Shown here in pieces: positions 1 to 7,748 of a stretch of 12,914 bases of DNA; the stretch's first letter is position 1, and every line of letters begins with the position of its first letter. The notes under the pieces were generated by a model. The model made no database searches and was not told the DNA's origin. It saw only the letters and a list, made by a program, of their open reading frames with translations. The stretch spans positions 1-12,914 of the forward strand of contig JAQCNR010000347.1 of the NCBI GenBank assembly GCA_028274925.1. The letters are read 5' to 3'. A program made the position numbers and the translations under genes. This DNA comes from Halovenus sp. (GTDB lineage: Archaea; Halobacteriota; Halobacteria; Halobacteriales; Haloarculaceae).

Positions 1-2093
1 TCCGTCGGGTCTGCGTCGACCGTCTCGGGTTCGACGCGGATGCCAAAGGCTCCGTCCTCCGGCGTGGTCGAGACATTCAACGCCGACCGGATAACGACGG
101 TATCGTTCTCGTCGCGGGCCGGCGGAATCTCGACGGTCTGTGAGACGACGTCCTCGGCAGTTACGAGCGTCGCCGTGGCCGTCGCCGCGCCGGTGTCGCC
201 GTTGCGGGTGCCGAATCGCACCGTTGCACCCTCGGCAGTCTCCTCGACGGTCACCGGTTCGGCGACGGCGAGGTCTGGCTGGAGCAGTGTCGCCAGCCGC
301 GTGTTGTCTGTGGTGTCTGGCTCGCTCACCGCACCGTCGGGGTCGACAGTAACCGTCGCTGACACCGAGGAGCCGAGTCTGGAGGCGTTCAGCCCGACCG
401 TGACCGGAATCTCGCGGCCAGCACCCAGCCCGGGGAGCGAACCGGTCGCCGTCTGGTTGCCCGCCTCGACTCTCACGTCGAACGGACCAGCCGGAACTGT
501 CCCGGTGTTCTCGACGCCAACCTCAACCTGGAGTTGGCCGTCCTCGCGGCGCTCGCGGACCGAAGTCACGCCGAGGTCTGGCTGTGCGAGGACGACCGCC
601 GCGTCGTTGTTCGTCCGGTTGCGGTCGTCGACCTGTCCTGACGGGTCGACGACCACCTCGAACTCGCCGGCACGGCCAACAGTCGCCGAGAAGGTGGCCG
701 TCGTCGACTCACCGACAGCGAGTTCGGGGACCGTCGCGGAATCGACGCCGCCAGTTCGACCCCGGAGCACGACAACCGTCGGCGGCGCGGCCGTGTCACC
801 GCGGTTGGTGACGGTGTACTCGATTGTCGTCTCGGTGCCGACGGCGGCTGAGTCCGTCCTCGCCGTCGCGTCGACGGTCAAGTCGGGCTGGAACCGACGC
901 GACAGCGCGAACAGGTCGGTCTTGCCCGTTGGGTCTTCGAGTGTCGAGGCGAGCGCGACCAGTTCCTCGCTGGTGGCCGTGGTGCCGAGGTCGGTGGTCG
1001 TTCCGGGGACAGAGAGCAGTCGGGGCGTCGTCCAGCCGTCACCGGCCCGGACGTGATACGCCGGCACGGCCCCGTCGCTGTCGGGGAACCGGGCCTGGTA
1101 GGCCAAAGCTGGTCGGGGCGAGTCGGAGACGAAATCGAGGTCGCGGATACTGGTCGCGTTCGTGGTCAGGGTCGTTGTGCCGTCCTCGGCGACCGTAATC
1201 GATTCCGTCTCGCCGACGATCGCCCAGGCCGTCGCCTCCGGGCTGGCGGTGAGCGCAGTCAAGCCGGCTGTCGAGAACGTCTCGACAGTCTCGGTGCCGC
1301 CGTCGGTCAGCCGGAGGCGTTCGACGGTCCCGTCGGGACCGACCGAGCGTGCGACCGCAATCTCGAAGCCGTCGCCGGTCGCCGCGGGCCCGATGTACGA
1401 ACTGTCGTCGAACTGCCCCGAGTCGAGCACATCCAGCGTGAGCCCGTCGACCACCGCGTAGCGGGTGGCGTGGTCGTCTGTAGTTGTCAGGTTGCCGTCC
1501 TGGTCGACGAACCACGTGACCAGCCAGCGGTCACCGTTGCCGGCGACTTTGGCGTTCAGGTGCAACCCCTCGCCGCCTTCGGTCAACTGGAGACGTTCGC
1601 CCAGGCCATCGCCGGTGAGTCGGGCGGCGCGAATGCCGAACCCGCCAGATGGTCGTTCGCGACTCCAGACGAGAAACTGTGAGTCGCCGGTGCTGGCGAG
1701 GTCCGGGCGGATATCCAGTCGCTGGTCGTCGGTGAGTTTGCGGTTCTCTGACCACGAACCCCCAGACTTGCTGGCCGTGTACAACTCGAAGCCAGCGAGT
1801 TCGGATTTCCCAGGGTCACGGCCGGCCCACACCGCGATGGGGCCGTCTTCATCGACGGCGACGGTCGGCGGGCGGTCTGCCACCTCGTTGTCGGTCAACT
1901 GGGTGGCGTTGGTCGGCGTAGGGTCGTCCTGCACGCCGGCCGCCGGTGCGGCCGCGACGGCGAGCACGAGCGCGACAAACGCGAGGATGACACCGGCACG
2001 AGTTGCGCTGGACTTGCTGTCGACCACCGGCCCGTGGGTCACTGTGTCGGACGGATCGAACGTTTGACAGCCGTCTTGAGAAGTATCAGTCAT
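1..2093 (-). CDS. Secreted propeller-like and CARDB-repeat protein (3' end outside window)
   Basis: About 697 codons are open to the left edge, so the C-terminus is missing. The start at 2093 gives a polar N-terminus, then a hydrophobic segment near residues 34-50 rich in Val, Leu and Ala: an export signal or anchor. Residues about 58-395 contain repeated units such as LTDNEV...PTVAVDEDG...AVWAG and LTDDQRLDIRPDLAS...FLVWS, which look like a sialidase-like beta-propeller. Three CARDB-type Ig-like repeats follow, each opening with QPDL (near residues 402, 503 and 603) and containing an N-T-G or N-R-G turn and a D..N..N.A ending; the third is cut by the edge. CARDB repeats are known from extracellular adhesion and spacer modules. 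The start lies 8 nt after the stop of the upstream beta-helix/PKD gene, so the two are almost certainly co-transcribed. No Shine-Dalgarno precedes it. Substrate and function are unknown; a cell-surface location is inferred. Confidence 0.85.
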   Translation of the reverse strand, partial: MTDTSQDGCQTFDPSDTVTHGPVVDSKSSATRAGVILAFVALVLAVAAAPAAGVQDDPTPTNATQLTDNEVADRPPTVAVDEDGPIAVWAGRDPGKSELAGFELYTASKSGGSWSENRKLTDDQRLDIRPDLASTGDSQFLVWSRERPSGGFGIRAARLTGDGLGERLQLTEGGEGLHLNAKVAGNGDRWLVTWFVDQDGNLTTTDDHATRYAVVDGLTLDVLDSGQFDDSSYIGPAATGDGFEIAVARSVGPDGTVERLRLTDGGTETVETFSTAGLTALTASPEATAWAIVGETESITVAEDGTTTLTTNATSIRDLDFVSDSPRPALAYQARFPDSDGAVPAYHVRAGDGWTTPRLLSVPGTTTDLGTTATSEELVALASTLEDPTGKTDLFALSRRFQPDLTVDATARTDSAAVGTETTIEYTVTNRGDTAAPPTVVVLRGRTGGVDSATVPELAVGESTTATFSATVGRAGEFEVVVDPSGQVDDRNRTNNDAAVVLAQPDLGVTSVRERREDGQLQVEVGVENTGTVPAGPFDVRVEAGNQTATGSLPGLGAGREIPVTVGLNASRLGSSVSATVTVDPDGAVSEPDTTDNTRLATLLQPDLAVAEPVTVEETAEGATVRFGTRNGDTGAATATATLVTAEDVVSQTVEIPPARDENDTVVIRSALNVSTTPEDGAFGIRVEPETVDADPT

Positions 2094-2101
2094 GGCAATA
2101 A

Positions 2102-5050
2102 TCAGGTTGGAAGTGGATTCGTCGGCGACAGTGTGGTATCGAGGGCTGGTGCCACAGCGCGGCCCTCGCTTGTAAGTGGGTACTCGTCGTCGAGTAGCCA
2201 CGTCGTGGCGCAGGGGCCGAGGCAGCCGCGCACACCCGCGCGCAACGATAGCGTCACATCACCGAGGCCTACGTCGGGGTAGACCTCGGTCGTGAACTGC
2301 GCGCCGCTACCGACGATACCCCGGGCTTCGAGTCCGACGCGGCCAAATCCGAAGTCGACCGAACTGCCGGCCCCGGCAGTGACCTTCAGGTCGACCGTCT
2401 GGGTCAACTCGATTGTCTCGGGAGCAAGCGCCGTCCGGGCGTCGTTGACCGCGAGCGTGACACCGGGCTCGAACCCTTTTGTCAGGGTGAGGTCGACGCT
2501 AGCCACGCCGACAGTCGTGTCGAGTGTCGGGATGTAGACCGCAACACCAGCGACGGGGACGGTGGCCGAGGCCTGTGTGCCGAACGCAACCCGGCCGCGT
2601 TCGAAGACTGCCCGCTGTGCATTGTCGGTAACCCGGGCGGTCCCGCTGATGTCGAAGGAGAGACTTCGCGAGCGTGACCCGCCAAACCCGGTACCGATGT
2701 CCGCGTCGAGGTCCAGTCCTTCGACCGGCGTCGTCAGCGAGAGTCTGCCGTGCCCGCTCGCCGTGGCTCGGCTCTGGGCGAAGACGTACTCGAAGCCGTA
2801 CTCAGCACCGAGGCCGAGCGTGTACTCTCCGCTGAGCTGTGAGACCGGCGGGCTGAAGGAGTAGGTCGGGCCGACCAGGCCGCCCGGCGGGACAGTCGGT
2901 GCGCTCGATTCGAGGAGCCAGCGTCCGTCTTCGTCGCGGGTAACCGTCGGATTGTCACCCATGGCGAACTCGAACCAGCCCGGCGGCTCGAAGGCACCGA
3001 TGGTGAACGTCTCGACGCCGGTGTGACCCTGCTCGTCGGTCGCCCGGACCGTGACGGTGTTCAGCCCCGATTCAGTCACTGCGTCGATATCGACATCGCC
3101 GAGTCGCCAGGTCGTCTGCTCGCCGGCCTCGCTCACTCGGGTCGCCTCGATAGTTTCGCCGGCAGGGAACGAGGCGGTGACTGTCTCGATATCGTTGCGG
3201 GCATCGACCGGGACCGTGTAGCTGTTTTCGAGGTCGACACCGCGGATGAGCCGACCCGGTTTCTCCGGACTGACCGCCCCAATCTGTGGGGTCGGCGGTG
3301 AGGTGACCTCGACCCGGCGACTCGTCGTGGCCGCGACGCCCGCGCTGTCGACGACGGTCAGCGTCACGACGGAGGACCCAGCAGTATCGTAGGTGTATGT
3401 TGTCGTGGGCCGCGGTGGCTCGCCGTCACGGGCCCGGACGCGCCGGGTCGTCCCGTCACCGAAGGACCACTCGTAGGCGACAATCTCCCGGTCAGCACTG
3501 GCTGTCGACGCGCTCGCATCGAAGGTGAGCCCCCGGCCCGCGACTGGGCGGTCGCCCTCAGTGGGGCTGACGGATAGGGCGGGCGTGGGGGGTGCCGCCG
3601 AAACAGCGCGAACCGACGTGTTCGCGGTCGCAGTCTCGCCGTCGTCGTCGACGACAGTCACCGTCGCGTCGTAGCGGCCGGCCTCGCTGAAGATGTACGT
3701 CGCTGTCGGGCCGGTCGTGCTCGCCTCGATGGTGCCGTCATTGTCGAAATCCCAGTCGTACCCGCGGAGTTGACCATCGGGGTCGACCGAGTCCGCTGCC
3801 GAGAACTGCACCGTCTCGCCGGTGGCCACCGAGTCAGGAGCCGACACCGCGGCAACGGGGGGAATAGCTGTTGGCGGCGGGTCGCTCGTCGCAGACACGT
3901 CGACCGTGAATCCGGCAGTGTCCGTCGCCGTGCCGTCGCTCACCGTCAACGTCACCGTATACGTCCCTGGCTCGGGAAGGCTCGTATCGAACTGCGGACC
4001 AGTCGCCTGTGCAGTCGCCGGCCCGGAGACCGACCACTCGTATGACTGAATCTCGCCGTCCGGGTCGGCAGAGGCCGACCCGTCGAACCGCAACGTCTCG
4101 CCGACGGACGCTGTGAGCGAGAACTCGGTCGTGGGCTGGTTGACACTCACAACCGCCGTCGGAGCCAGATTGTCCGCCCCCGTATCGTCCTCACCGTCGC
4201 CATCGTCGCCGTCACCAGGGTCAGACGAACTGACCGGCGGGCTATCGAGTGGCTCCGAACAATCGACATCGTCGGTACACTGACCATCTCTCGGCCCACC
4301 GGATTGGCCCCAGTAGTTTCGCCGAGCGTCAATCGGTCCCTCGCCAGGGGCCCGAGACCCGGAGACGGTGCCGACGATTGTACTGCGGCGAATCACGCCG
4401 TTCTGTCCAGTAATACTCGACTCGTCACCAGCGATAACGGTCCGTTCGATGCGCCAGTCTCCAGTCGAACCAGCGGCCGCGATGGTGATGTCACTGCCGC
4501 GGATGTCGGAGTCGATGACACGCCAGTCGCCGCTGCTGCCGAGCGCCGAGATACCGTGGTACTCGGTGTTTCGGGTCGTGATGTCACGGAGCGTCCAGTC
4601 GCCGCGCGAGTCGTCGGCAAAGACACCGACACCGCTCGTGGCCTCCGCCGACGGTCGTATTGTGAATCCCTCGATTGTCGGGGACGCAGTCGTGCCCGAG
4701 AGCCGAATCGCGCCTTCGACGACCGCGCCAGCTGTCGTGATTGTCACGTTTTTCGTCGGCCGAAAGCCGCTGTACGTACCGGCGCGAACGCGGATGGTGT
4801 CGCCGTCACTCGCGTCGGCGAGCGCCGCAGAAATCGACTCGTAGTCGCCGCCACCATCGTCGTCAACGACCAGTGTCGTGTCCTGGGCTGCCAGCGCCGG
4901 GCTGCTGTCGACCGGTCGCTGTTCCGCGACGCCGGGTGTCGCGGCAACAGCAGGGACGCCGACAATCAGAAACACCGCCGTGAGATAGCAGAGAGCCAGT
5001 CTGGGCCCCCAGCCGAGACGGGAGAGCGAGCCCAGTGCCGTTCCGGACAT
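2102..5050 (-). CDS. Secreted right-handed beta-helix and triple-PKD surface protein
   Basis: 982 residues from the ATG at 5050. An in-frame ATG at 5116 is rejected because a TATA-like ATTTAAG lies 32 nt upstream of 5050, inside the longer reading. Residues 1-37 form a signal peptide with a long hydrophobic core ending in AVAAT. Residues 59-248 form a pectate-lyase-like beta-helix: it opens with VDDDGGGDYESISAAL, has a GDW motif at 150, 174 and 197 (one per coil) and closes with NYWGQSGGP, typical of this fold. An acidic linker follows, then PKD domains at about 298-386, 398-482 and 490-584 (YEWSVSG, YDWDFDNDG, YEWSFGDG). Residues 585-982 are beta-rich, Gly-rich and unrecognised, with a CLGPC motif at 943-947. 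Apart from the signal peptide the only other cysteines are 258 and 264, so disulfides are plausible. No PGF-CTERM-like anchor is visible. It heads an operon with the CARDB gene. Likely an adhesin or polysaccharide-binding surface protein; no catalytic assignment is possible. Confidence 0.88.
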   Translation of the reverse strand: MSGTALGSLSRLGWGPRLALCYLTAVFLIVGVPAVAATPGVAEQRPVDSSPALAAQDTTLVVDDDGGGDYESISAALADASDGDTIRVRAGTYSGFRPTKNVTITTAGAVVEGAIRLSGTTASPTIEGFTIRPSAEATSGVGVFADDSRGDWTLRDITTRNTEYHGISALGSSGDWRVIDSDIRGSDITIAAAGSTGDWRIERTVIAGDESSITGQNGVIRRSTIVGTVSGSRAPGEGPIDARRNYWGQSGGPRDGQCTDDVDCSEPLDSPPVSSSDPGDGDDGDGEDDTGADNLAPTAVVSVNQPTTEFSLTASVGETLRFDGSASADPDGEIQSYEWSVSGPATAQATGPQFDTSLPEPGTYTVTLTVSDGTATDTAGFTVDVSATSDPPPTAIPPVAAVSAPDSVATGETVQFSAADSVDPDGQLRGYDWDFDNDGTIEASTTGPTATYIFSEAGRYDATVTVVDDDGETATANTSVRAVSAAPPTPALSVSPTEGDRPVAGRGLTFDASASTASADREIVAYEWSFGDGTTRRVRARDGEPPRPTTTYTYDTAGSSVVTLTVVDSAGVAATTSRRVEVTSPPTPQIGAVSPEKPGRLIRGVDLENSYTVPVDARNDIETVTASFPAGETIEATRVSEAGEQTTWRLGDVDIDAVTESGLNTVTVRATDEQGHTGVETFTIGAFEPPGWFEFAMGDNPTVTRDEDGRWLLESSAPTVPPGGLVGPTYSFSPPVSQLSGEYTLGLGAEYGFEYVFAQSRATASGHGRLSLTTPVEGLDLDADIGTGFGGSRSRSLSFDISGTARVTDNAQRAVFERGRVAFGTQASATVPVAGVAVYIPTLDTTVGVASVDLTLTKGFEPGVTLAVNDARTALAPETIELTQTVDLKVTAGAGSSVDFGFGRVGLEARGIVGSGAQFTTEVYPDVGLGDVTLSLRAGVRGCLGPCATTWLLDDEYPLTSEGRAVAPALDTTLSPTNPLPT

Positions 5051-5078
5051 GCGTACGTTGGCCGATGGCAGTCTGGCA

Positions 5079-5085
5079 CTTAAAT
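5079..5085 (-). promoter_or_regulatory. TATA box of the beta-helix/PKD operon
   Basis: On the minus strand this reads ATTTAAG, centred 32 nt before the ATG at 5050. This fits a haloarchaeal core promoter with a leaderless or very short-leader transcript, and it fixes the start at 5050. It shares the 148-bp divergent intergenic region with the promoter of the DUF2391-like gene. Confidence 0.6.
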
Positions 5086-5161
5086 CCCGGAATCTGCGAG
5101 ACGTAGTCGCGAACAACCCTCAGGGAACTCTGCTCACCGACTGGTCGACCGACAGGACGAG

Positions 5162-5168
5162 ATATATA
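5162..5168 (+). promoter_or_regulatory. TATA box of the DUF2391-like gene
   Basis: The sequence atatata is centred 34 nt before the ATG at 5199, with a purine-rich gacgag just upstream that could serve as the BRE. Transcription would start near 5190-5195, giving a nearly leaderless mRNA, so longer in-frame readings from 5049 or 5172 are unlikely. Confidence 0.65.
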
Positions 5169-5198
5169 CCGATGCTCCGCAAAGGGCCACCATACGGA

Positions 5199-6512
5199 AT
5201 GTCGGAGTCACAGTCAGCGACCGAGGCCGACCCCCAGCCCGAAGCGGTCGACAACAATGCGACAATCGAAGACCTCTTTACCGACCTCATCGCGCTTCGG
5301 GAGGACGCTGACGACCAAACGCAGGACGAAATCCGCGATATCAAGCAGTTGCTCGTCGAGGCCCACGACCGTGGGCTGATCGAGTCCGGGGTTCAGAGTC
5401 TCGACAGGCGAGACGTGGCCGAGGCTTTCATCGGCAGCGTCATTTTCGCCTCGCCGCTACTCGTCGAGGGCGGAATCTTCGATATTGCCAGCCACCTTCT
5501 CGGGTCGACCGTTGCTGGCGTCCCCGTCTTCCTGCTCGCAAACACCGTCTTCGTCGTGGTGATGACCTACGCATTGCTCGAGTGGACCGGTCAGGACAGG
5601 GCAGACACGCGGGTGTTGGGCGGCGTTATCCCCGCGCGGTTGGTGATGACGCTCGTCGTCTCGTTTCTGGTCGCAGCGCTTCTGATGACCGTCTGGGGAC
5701 GGGTTAACGGGTGGCGCTCGCCCGTAGAAGCGGTGGCCCGCATCAACGTCATCTGGACTGTCGGCTCACTCGGTGCTGGTCTCGGTGATATCCTCTCCGA
5801 CGACCAGACGACGCCAGCGGTGGCTCTCGAAAGCGGCATCGCACAGCAAGGCTCACGACTGGTCGAGAACGACCCGACGATCGAAACGCCGCCGCCGGAG
5901 GTCCAAGAACTGAGTGACAGCGCCCTCATCGAGGCACTCAACAGAGAGTTCGACGACCTCGATGCGGTACTGGAAAGCGAGACCGACCGACAGGAAGCGA
6001 GCCGTCTCCGCGAGGAGACTGTCGAGGCGACGCTGGATGACATCTTCGGTGACCGAATCGAGAAATACACCTCACGTGATATCGCCGAGTCCTTCGTCGG
6101 GAGCATCTTCTTCGCTATCCCGTTTCTCGTCGAGGACGGCGTCTTCGACATCGCCGAGTTCTTCCTCTCCTTTCGAGTCGGGGTGTTTCCGGTCTACTTC
6201 GTGATCAACACTATCTTTGTTCTGGGGATGATTCTCGGACTGGTCTACGGAGCCGTGCCCCAGAAAGTGCAGGTGAACCGCCCCATCTTCGGGTTCATCC
6301 CGAGACGGATGGTTGGGATTGCCGTCGTCTCCTTTCTGACCGCGGCGGCGATGATGACGATGTGGGGCCGCGTCGACGGCTGGGCCGACCCGGTGGTGGC
6401 GCTGGCCCGCATCAGCGTCGTCTGGACAGTCGCTTCCTTCGGGGCTGCACTCGGCGATATCCTTCCTGGGGAGAGTTCTGGGGCAGACATCAACGACGAG
6501 CTCAAACACTGA
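5199..6512 (+). CDS. Internally duplicated DUF2391-like integral membrane protein
   Basis: 437 residues from the ATG at 5199, chosen because the TATA element at 5162-5168 lies inside any longer reading. The protein has two homologous halves. Each starts with an amphipathic, charged helical segment (residues about 22-70 and 240-292), then a four-helix membrane domain (71-199 and 293-422). Matching signatures are D(V/I)AE(A/S)F(I/V)GS near the first helix, the VVSFL...WGRV.GW segment, and the ending ARI..(I/V)WTV.S.GA.LGDIL. These resemble the archaeal and bacterial DUF2391/TIGR02587 putative integral membrane proteins, from memory usually a single unit of around 260 residues, so this looks like a fused tandem duplication with eight membrane helices. 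Polar linkers join the halves and form the C-terminus. Function is unknown; the repeat suggests a pseudo-dimeric transporter-like or sensor-like protein. The DHH gene begins 41 nt downstream and may be co-transcribed. Confidence 0.82.
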   Translation: MSESQSATEADPQPEAVDNNATIEDLFTDLIALREDADDQTQDEIRDIKQLLVEAHDRGLIESGVQSLDRRDVAEAFIGSVIFASPLLVEGGIFDIASHLLGSTVAGVPVFLLANTVFVVVMTYALLEWTGQDRADTRVLGGVIPARLVMTLVVSFLVAALLMTVWGRVNGWRSPVEAVARINVIWTVGSLGAGLGDILSDDQTTPAVALESGIAQQGSRLVENDPTIETPPPEVQELSDSALIEALNREFDDLDAVLESETDRQEASRLREETVEATLDDIFGDRIEKYTSRDIAESFVGSIFFAIPFLVEDGVFDIAEFFLSFRVGVFPVYFVINTIFVLGMILGLVYGAVPQKVQVNRPIFGFIPRRMVGIAVVSFLTAAAMMTMWGRVDGWADPVVALARISVVWTVASFGAALGDILPGESSGADINDELKH

Positions 6513-6553
6513 GGCTGGGGAGTACTCTTGTGTGATGGGGCGGTAGTACCCGT

Positions 6554-7564
6554 ATGTCCAAGGCAGCGGCGCTCCGCGAGCTGCTCGCGACGGGCGAGGA
6601 GCTCACCATCGTCTGTCACAATAACCCGGACCCAGACTGTCTGGCGAGTGCGCTCGCGCTCGGGCGCATCGCCGCCGAGGCGGGCATCGACGAGCGACGC
6701 ATCCTCTACAGCGGCGAGATTTCCCACCAGCAAAACCGGGCGTTCATCAGTCTCCTCAACATCGACCTGCGGAAGTTCGACCCGGAGACTGTCACGAACC
6801 GACCAGAGGGGTCGCTATTGGCCTTTGTCGACCACGCGGTCCCGGGTGCGAACAACCGCGTCCCCGAGGGAACGCCGGTCGACATCGTCATCGACCACCA
6901 CCCGGCAGACGAAATCGACGCCAAGTTCGTCGACCATCGTGAATCAATCGGCGCAACGGTGACAATGCTCACCGAATACGTGCGTGAACTCGACATCGAA
7001 GTCGACGCACCACTGGCAACGGTACTGCTCTTTGCGATTCGCCGGGAGACACTGAGTTTTCTCCGGGGGACGGCAAAAGACGAGTACACCGCGGCAGCGT
7101 TTCTCCACGATACAGCCGACCGGTCGCTGTTGCGTGAACTCTCTTCGCCGTCGGTGACCGGCGAAACTGTCGACGTAATCGGCCGGTCCATCGGCAACCG
7201 CATGGTTCGGGGGTCGGTACTCATCAGCCACGTCGGTCGGACGAACGAGCGTGACGCGCTCCCGCAAGCGGCGGATTATCTGGCAACACTGGAGGGCGTC
7301 GAGACGGCGATTGTCTTCGGGATAGTCGAACCGAGTATCCACCTGAGCGCACGCTCGACAGACTCACGGGTTCACATCGGAGAAGCACTCGACACGGCCT
7401 TTGACGACGTGGGGAGCGCTGGCGGTCACCAAGAAATGGCCGGCGGCGAGGTGCCGCTGGGGATTTTCGCCGACGCTGTCGGCGACGATATCGACCTCGT
7501 CAAATTGGTTGAGCGTGTCGTCACTGCACGGCTCATCGCCGCACTCAATCTCAGCGAGGAGTGA
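6554..7564 (+). CDS. DHH-family phosphoesterase (NrnA/RecJ-like)
   Basis: 336 residues. The DHH superfamily hydrolyses phosphodiester or phosphate bonds of oligonucleotides or small nucleotides with two Mn ions. The metal-binding motifs are all present: H22-N-N-P-D26-P-D28 (motif I), VDHA with D93 (motif II), D114-H115-H116 (the DHH motif) and an ESIGATVT stretch soon after. A C-terminal DHHA1-type substrate-binding signature GGHQEMAGG lies at residues 290-298. Length fits NrnA-like oligoribonuclease/pAp-phosphatases (about 320 residues) better than full bacterial RecJ. It lacks extra CBS, TrkA-N or OB domains, so it should be a stand-alone cytoplasmic enzyme. No clear TATA box or ribosome site lies in the 41-nt gap after the DUF2391-like gene, so read-through from that gene is plausible. 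Its stop is 1 nt from the stop of the convergent small membrane protein. Exact substrate (nanoRNA, pAp or cyclic dinucleotide) cannot be told from sequence. Confidence 0.92.
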   Translation: MSKAAALRELLATGEELTIVCHNNPDPDCLASALALGRIAAEAGIDERRILYSGEISHQQNRAFISLLNIDLRKFDPETVTNRPEGSLLAFVDHAVPGANNRVPEGTPVDIVIDHHPADEIDAKFVDHRESIGATVTMLTEYVRELDIEVDAPLATVLLFAIRRETLSFLRGTAKDEYTAAAFLHDTADRSLLRELSSPSVTGETVDVIGRSIGNRMVRGSVLISHVGRTNERDALPQAADYLATLEGVETAIVFGIVEPSIHLSARSTDSRVHIGEALDTAFDDVGSAGGHQEMAGGEVPLGIFADAVGDDIDLVKLVERVVTARLIAALNLSEE

Positions 7565-7565
7565 G

Positions 7566-7709
7566 TTACTCGGCCTCGGGTGATTCGAGATTGACTTCGG
7601 GCGGGCCGCCGTCCCAGCCGTACGAGAAGAGGACGAACAGAATCGTTGCGAGGCCGACGAGGGCGAATCCGTACACGACGAGACGGCGGAGGCTACCGAA
7701 CAGTGTCAT
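7566..7709 (-). CDS. Small single-helix membrane protein (47 aa)
   Basis: This short gene reads MTLFGSLRRLVVYGFAL at its start, continues through a hydrophobic helix (residues about 10-30, Leu/Val/Ala/Phe-rich) and ends in a polar acidic tail, GWDGGPPEV...SPEAE. Two Arg at positions 8-9 before the helix predict an N-in, C-out topology under the positive-inside rule. It ends in TAA 1 nt after the DHH gene stop on the other strand and begins 39 nt after the 7-helix membrane protein stop on the same strand, so it may be the second gene of that transcript. Codons are G/C-ending, as in its neighbours, which supports it being real. No family is recognised. The acidic tail is typical of haloarchaeal exposed regions. 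It could be an accessory subunit of the neighbouring membrane protein, but this rests on position only. Confidence 0.7.
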   Translation of the reverse strand: MTLFGSLRRLVVYGFALVGLATILFVLFSYGWDGGPPEVNLESPEAE

Positions 7710-7748
7710 ACGAGACAGATGACGGCCGGGGAGTCAAATGTGTACTGC

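Noticed and set aside
40..1056. Long plus-strand open frame opposite the CARDB gene
   Set aside because: The minus-strand frame shows clear CARDB repeats and a continuous sequence from a signal segment. The plus frame is Ser/Val/Arg-rich with no domain and follows from GC-rich codons on the other strand.
4304..5083. Plus-strand frame opposite the beta-helix region
   Set aside because: It is Arg-rich, has no recognisable domain and lies across a strong minus-strand protein with a signal peptide and beta-helix motifs.
5049..5198. N-terminal extension of the DUF2391-like protein
   Set aside because: The 50 extra codons cross the divergent promoter region; a TATA box at 5162-5168 places the mRNA start just before 5199.
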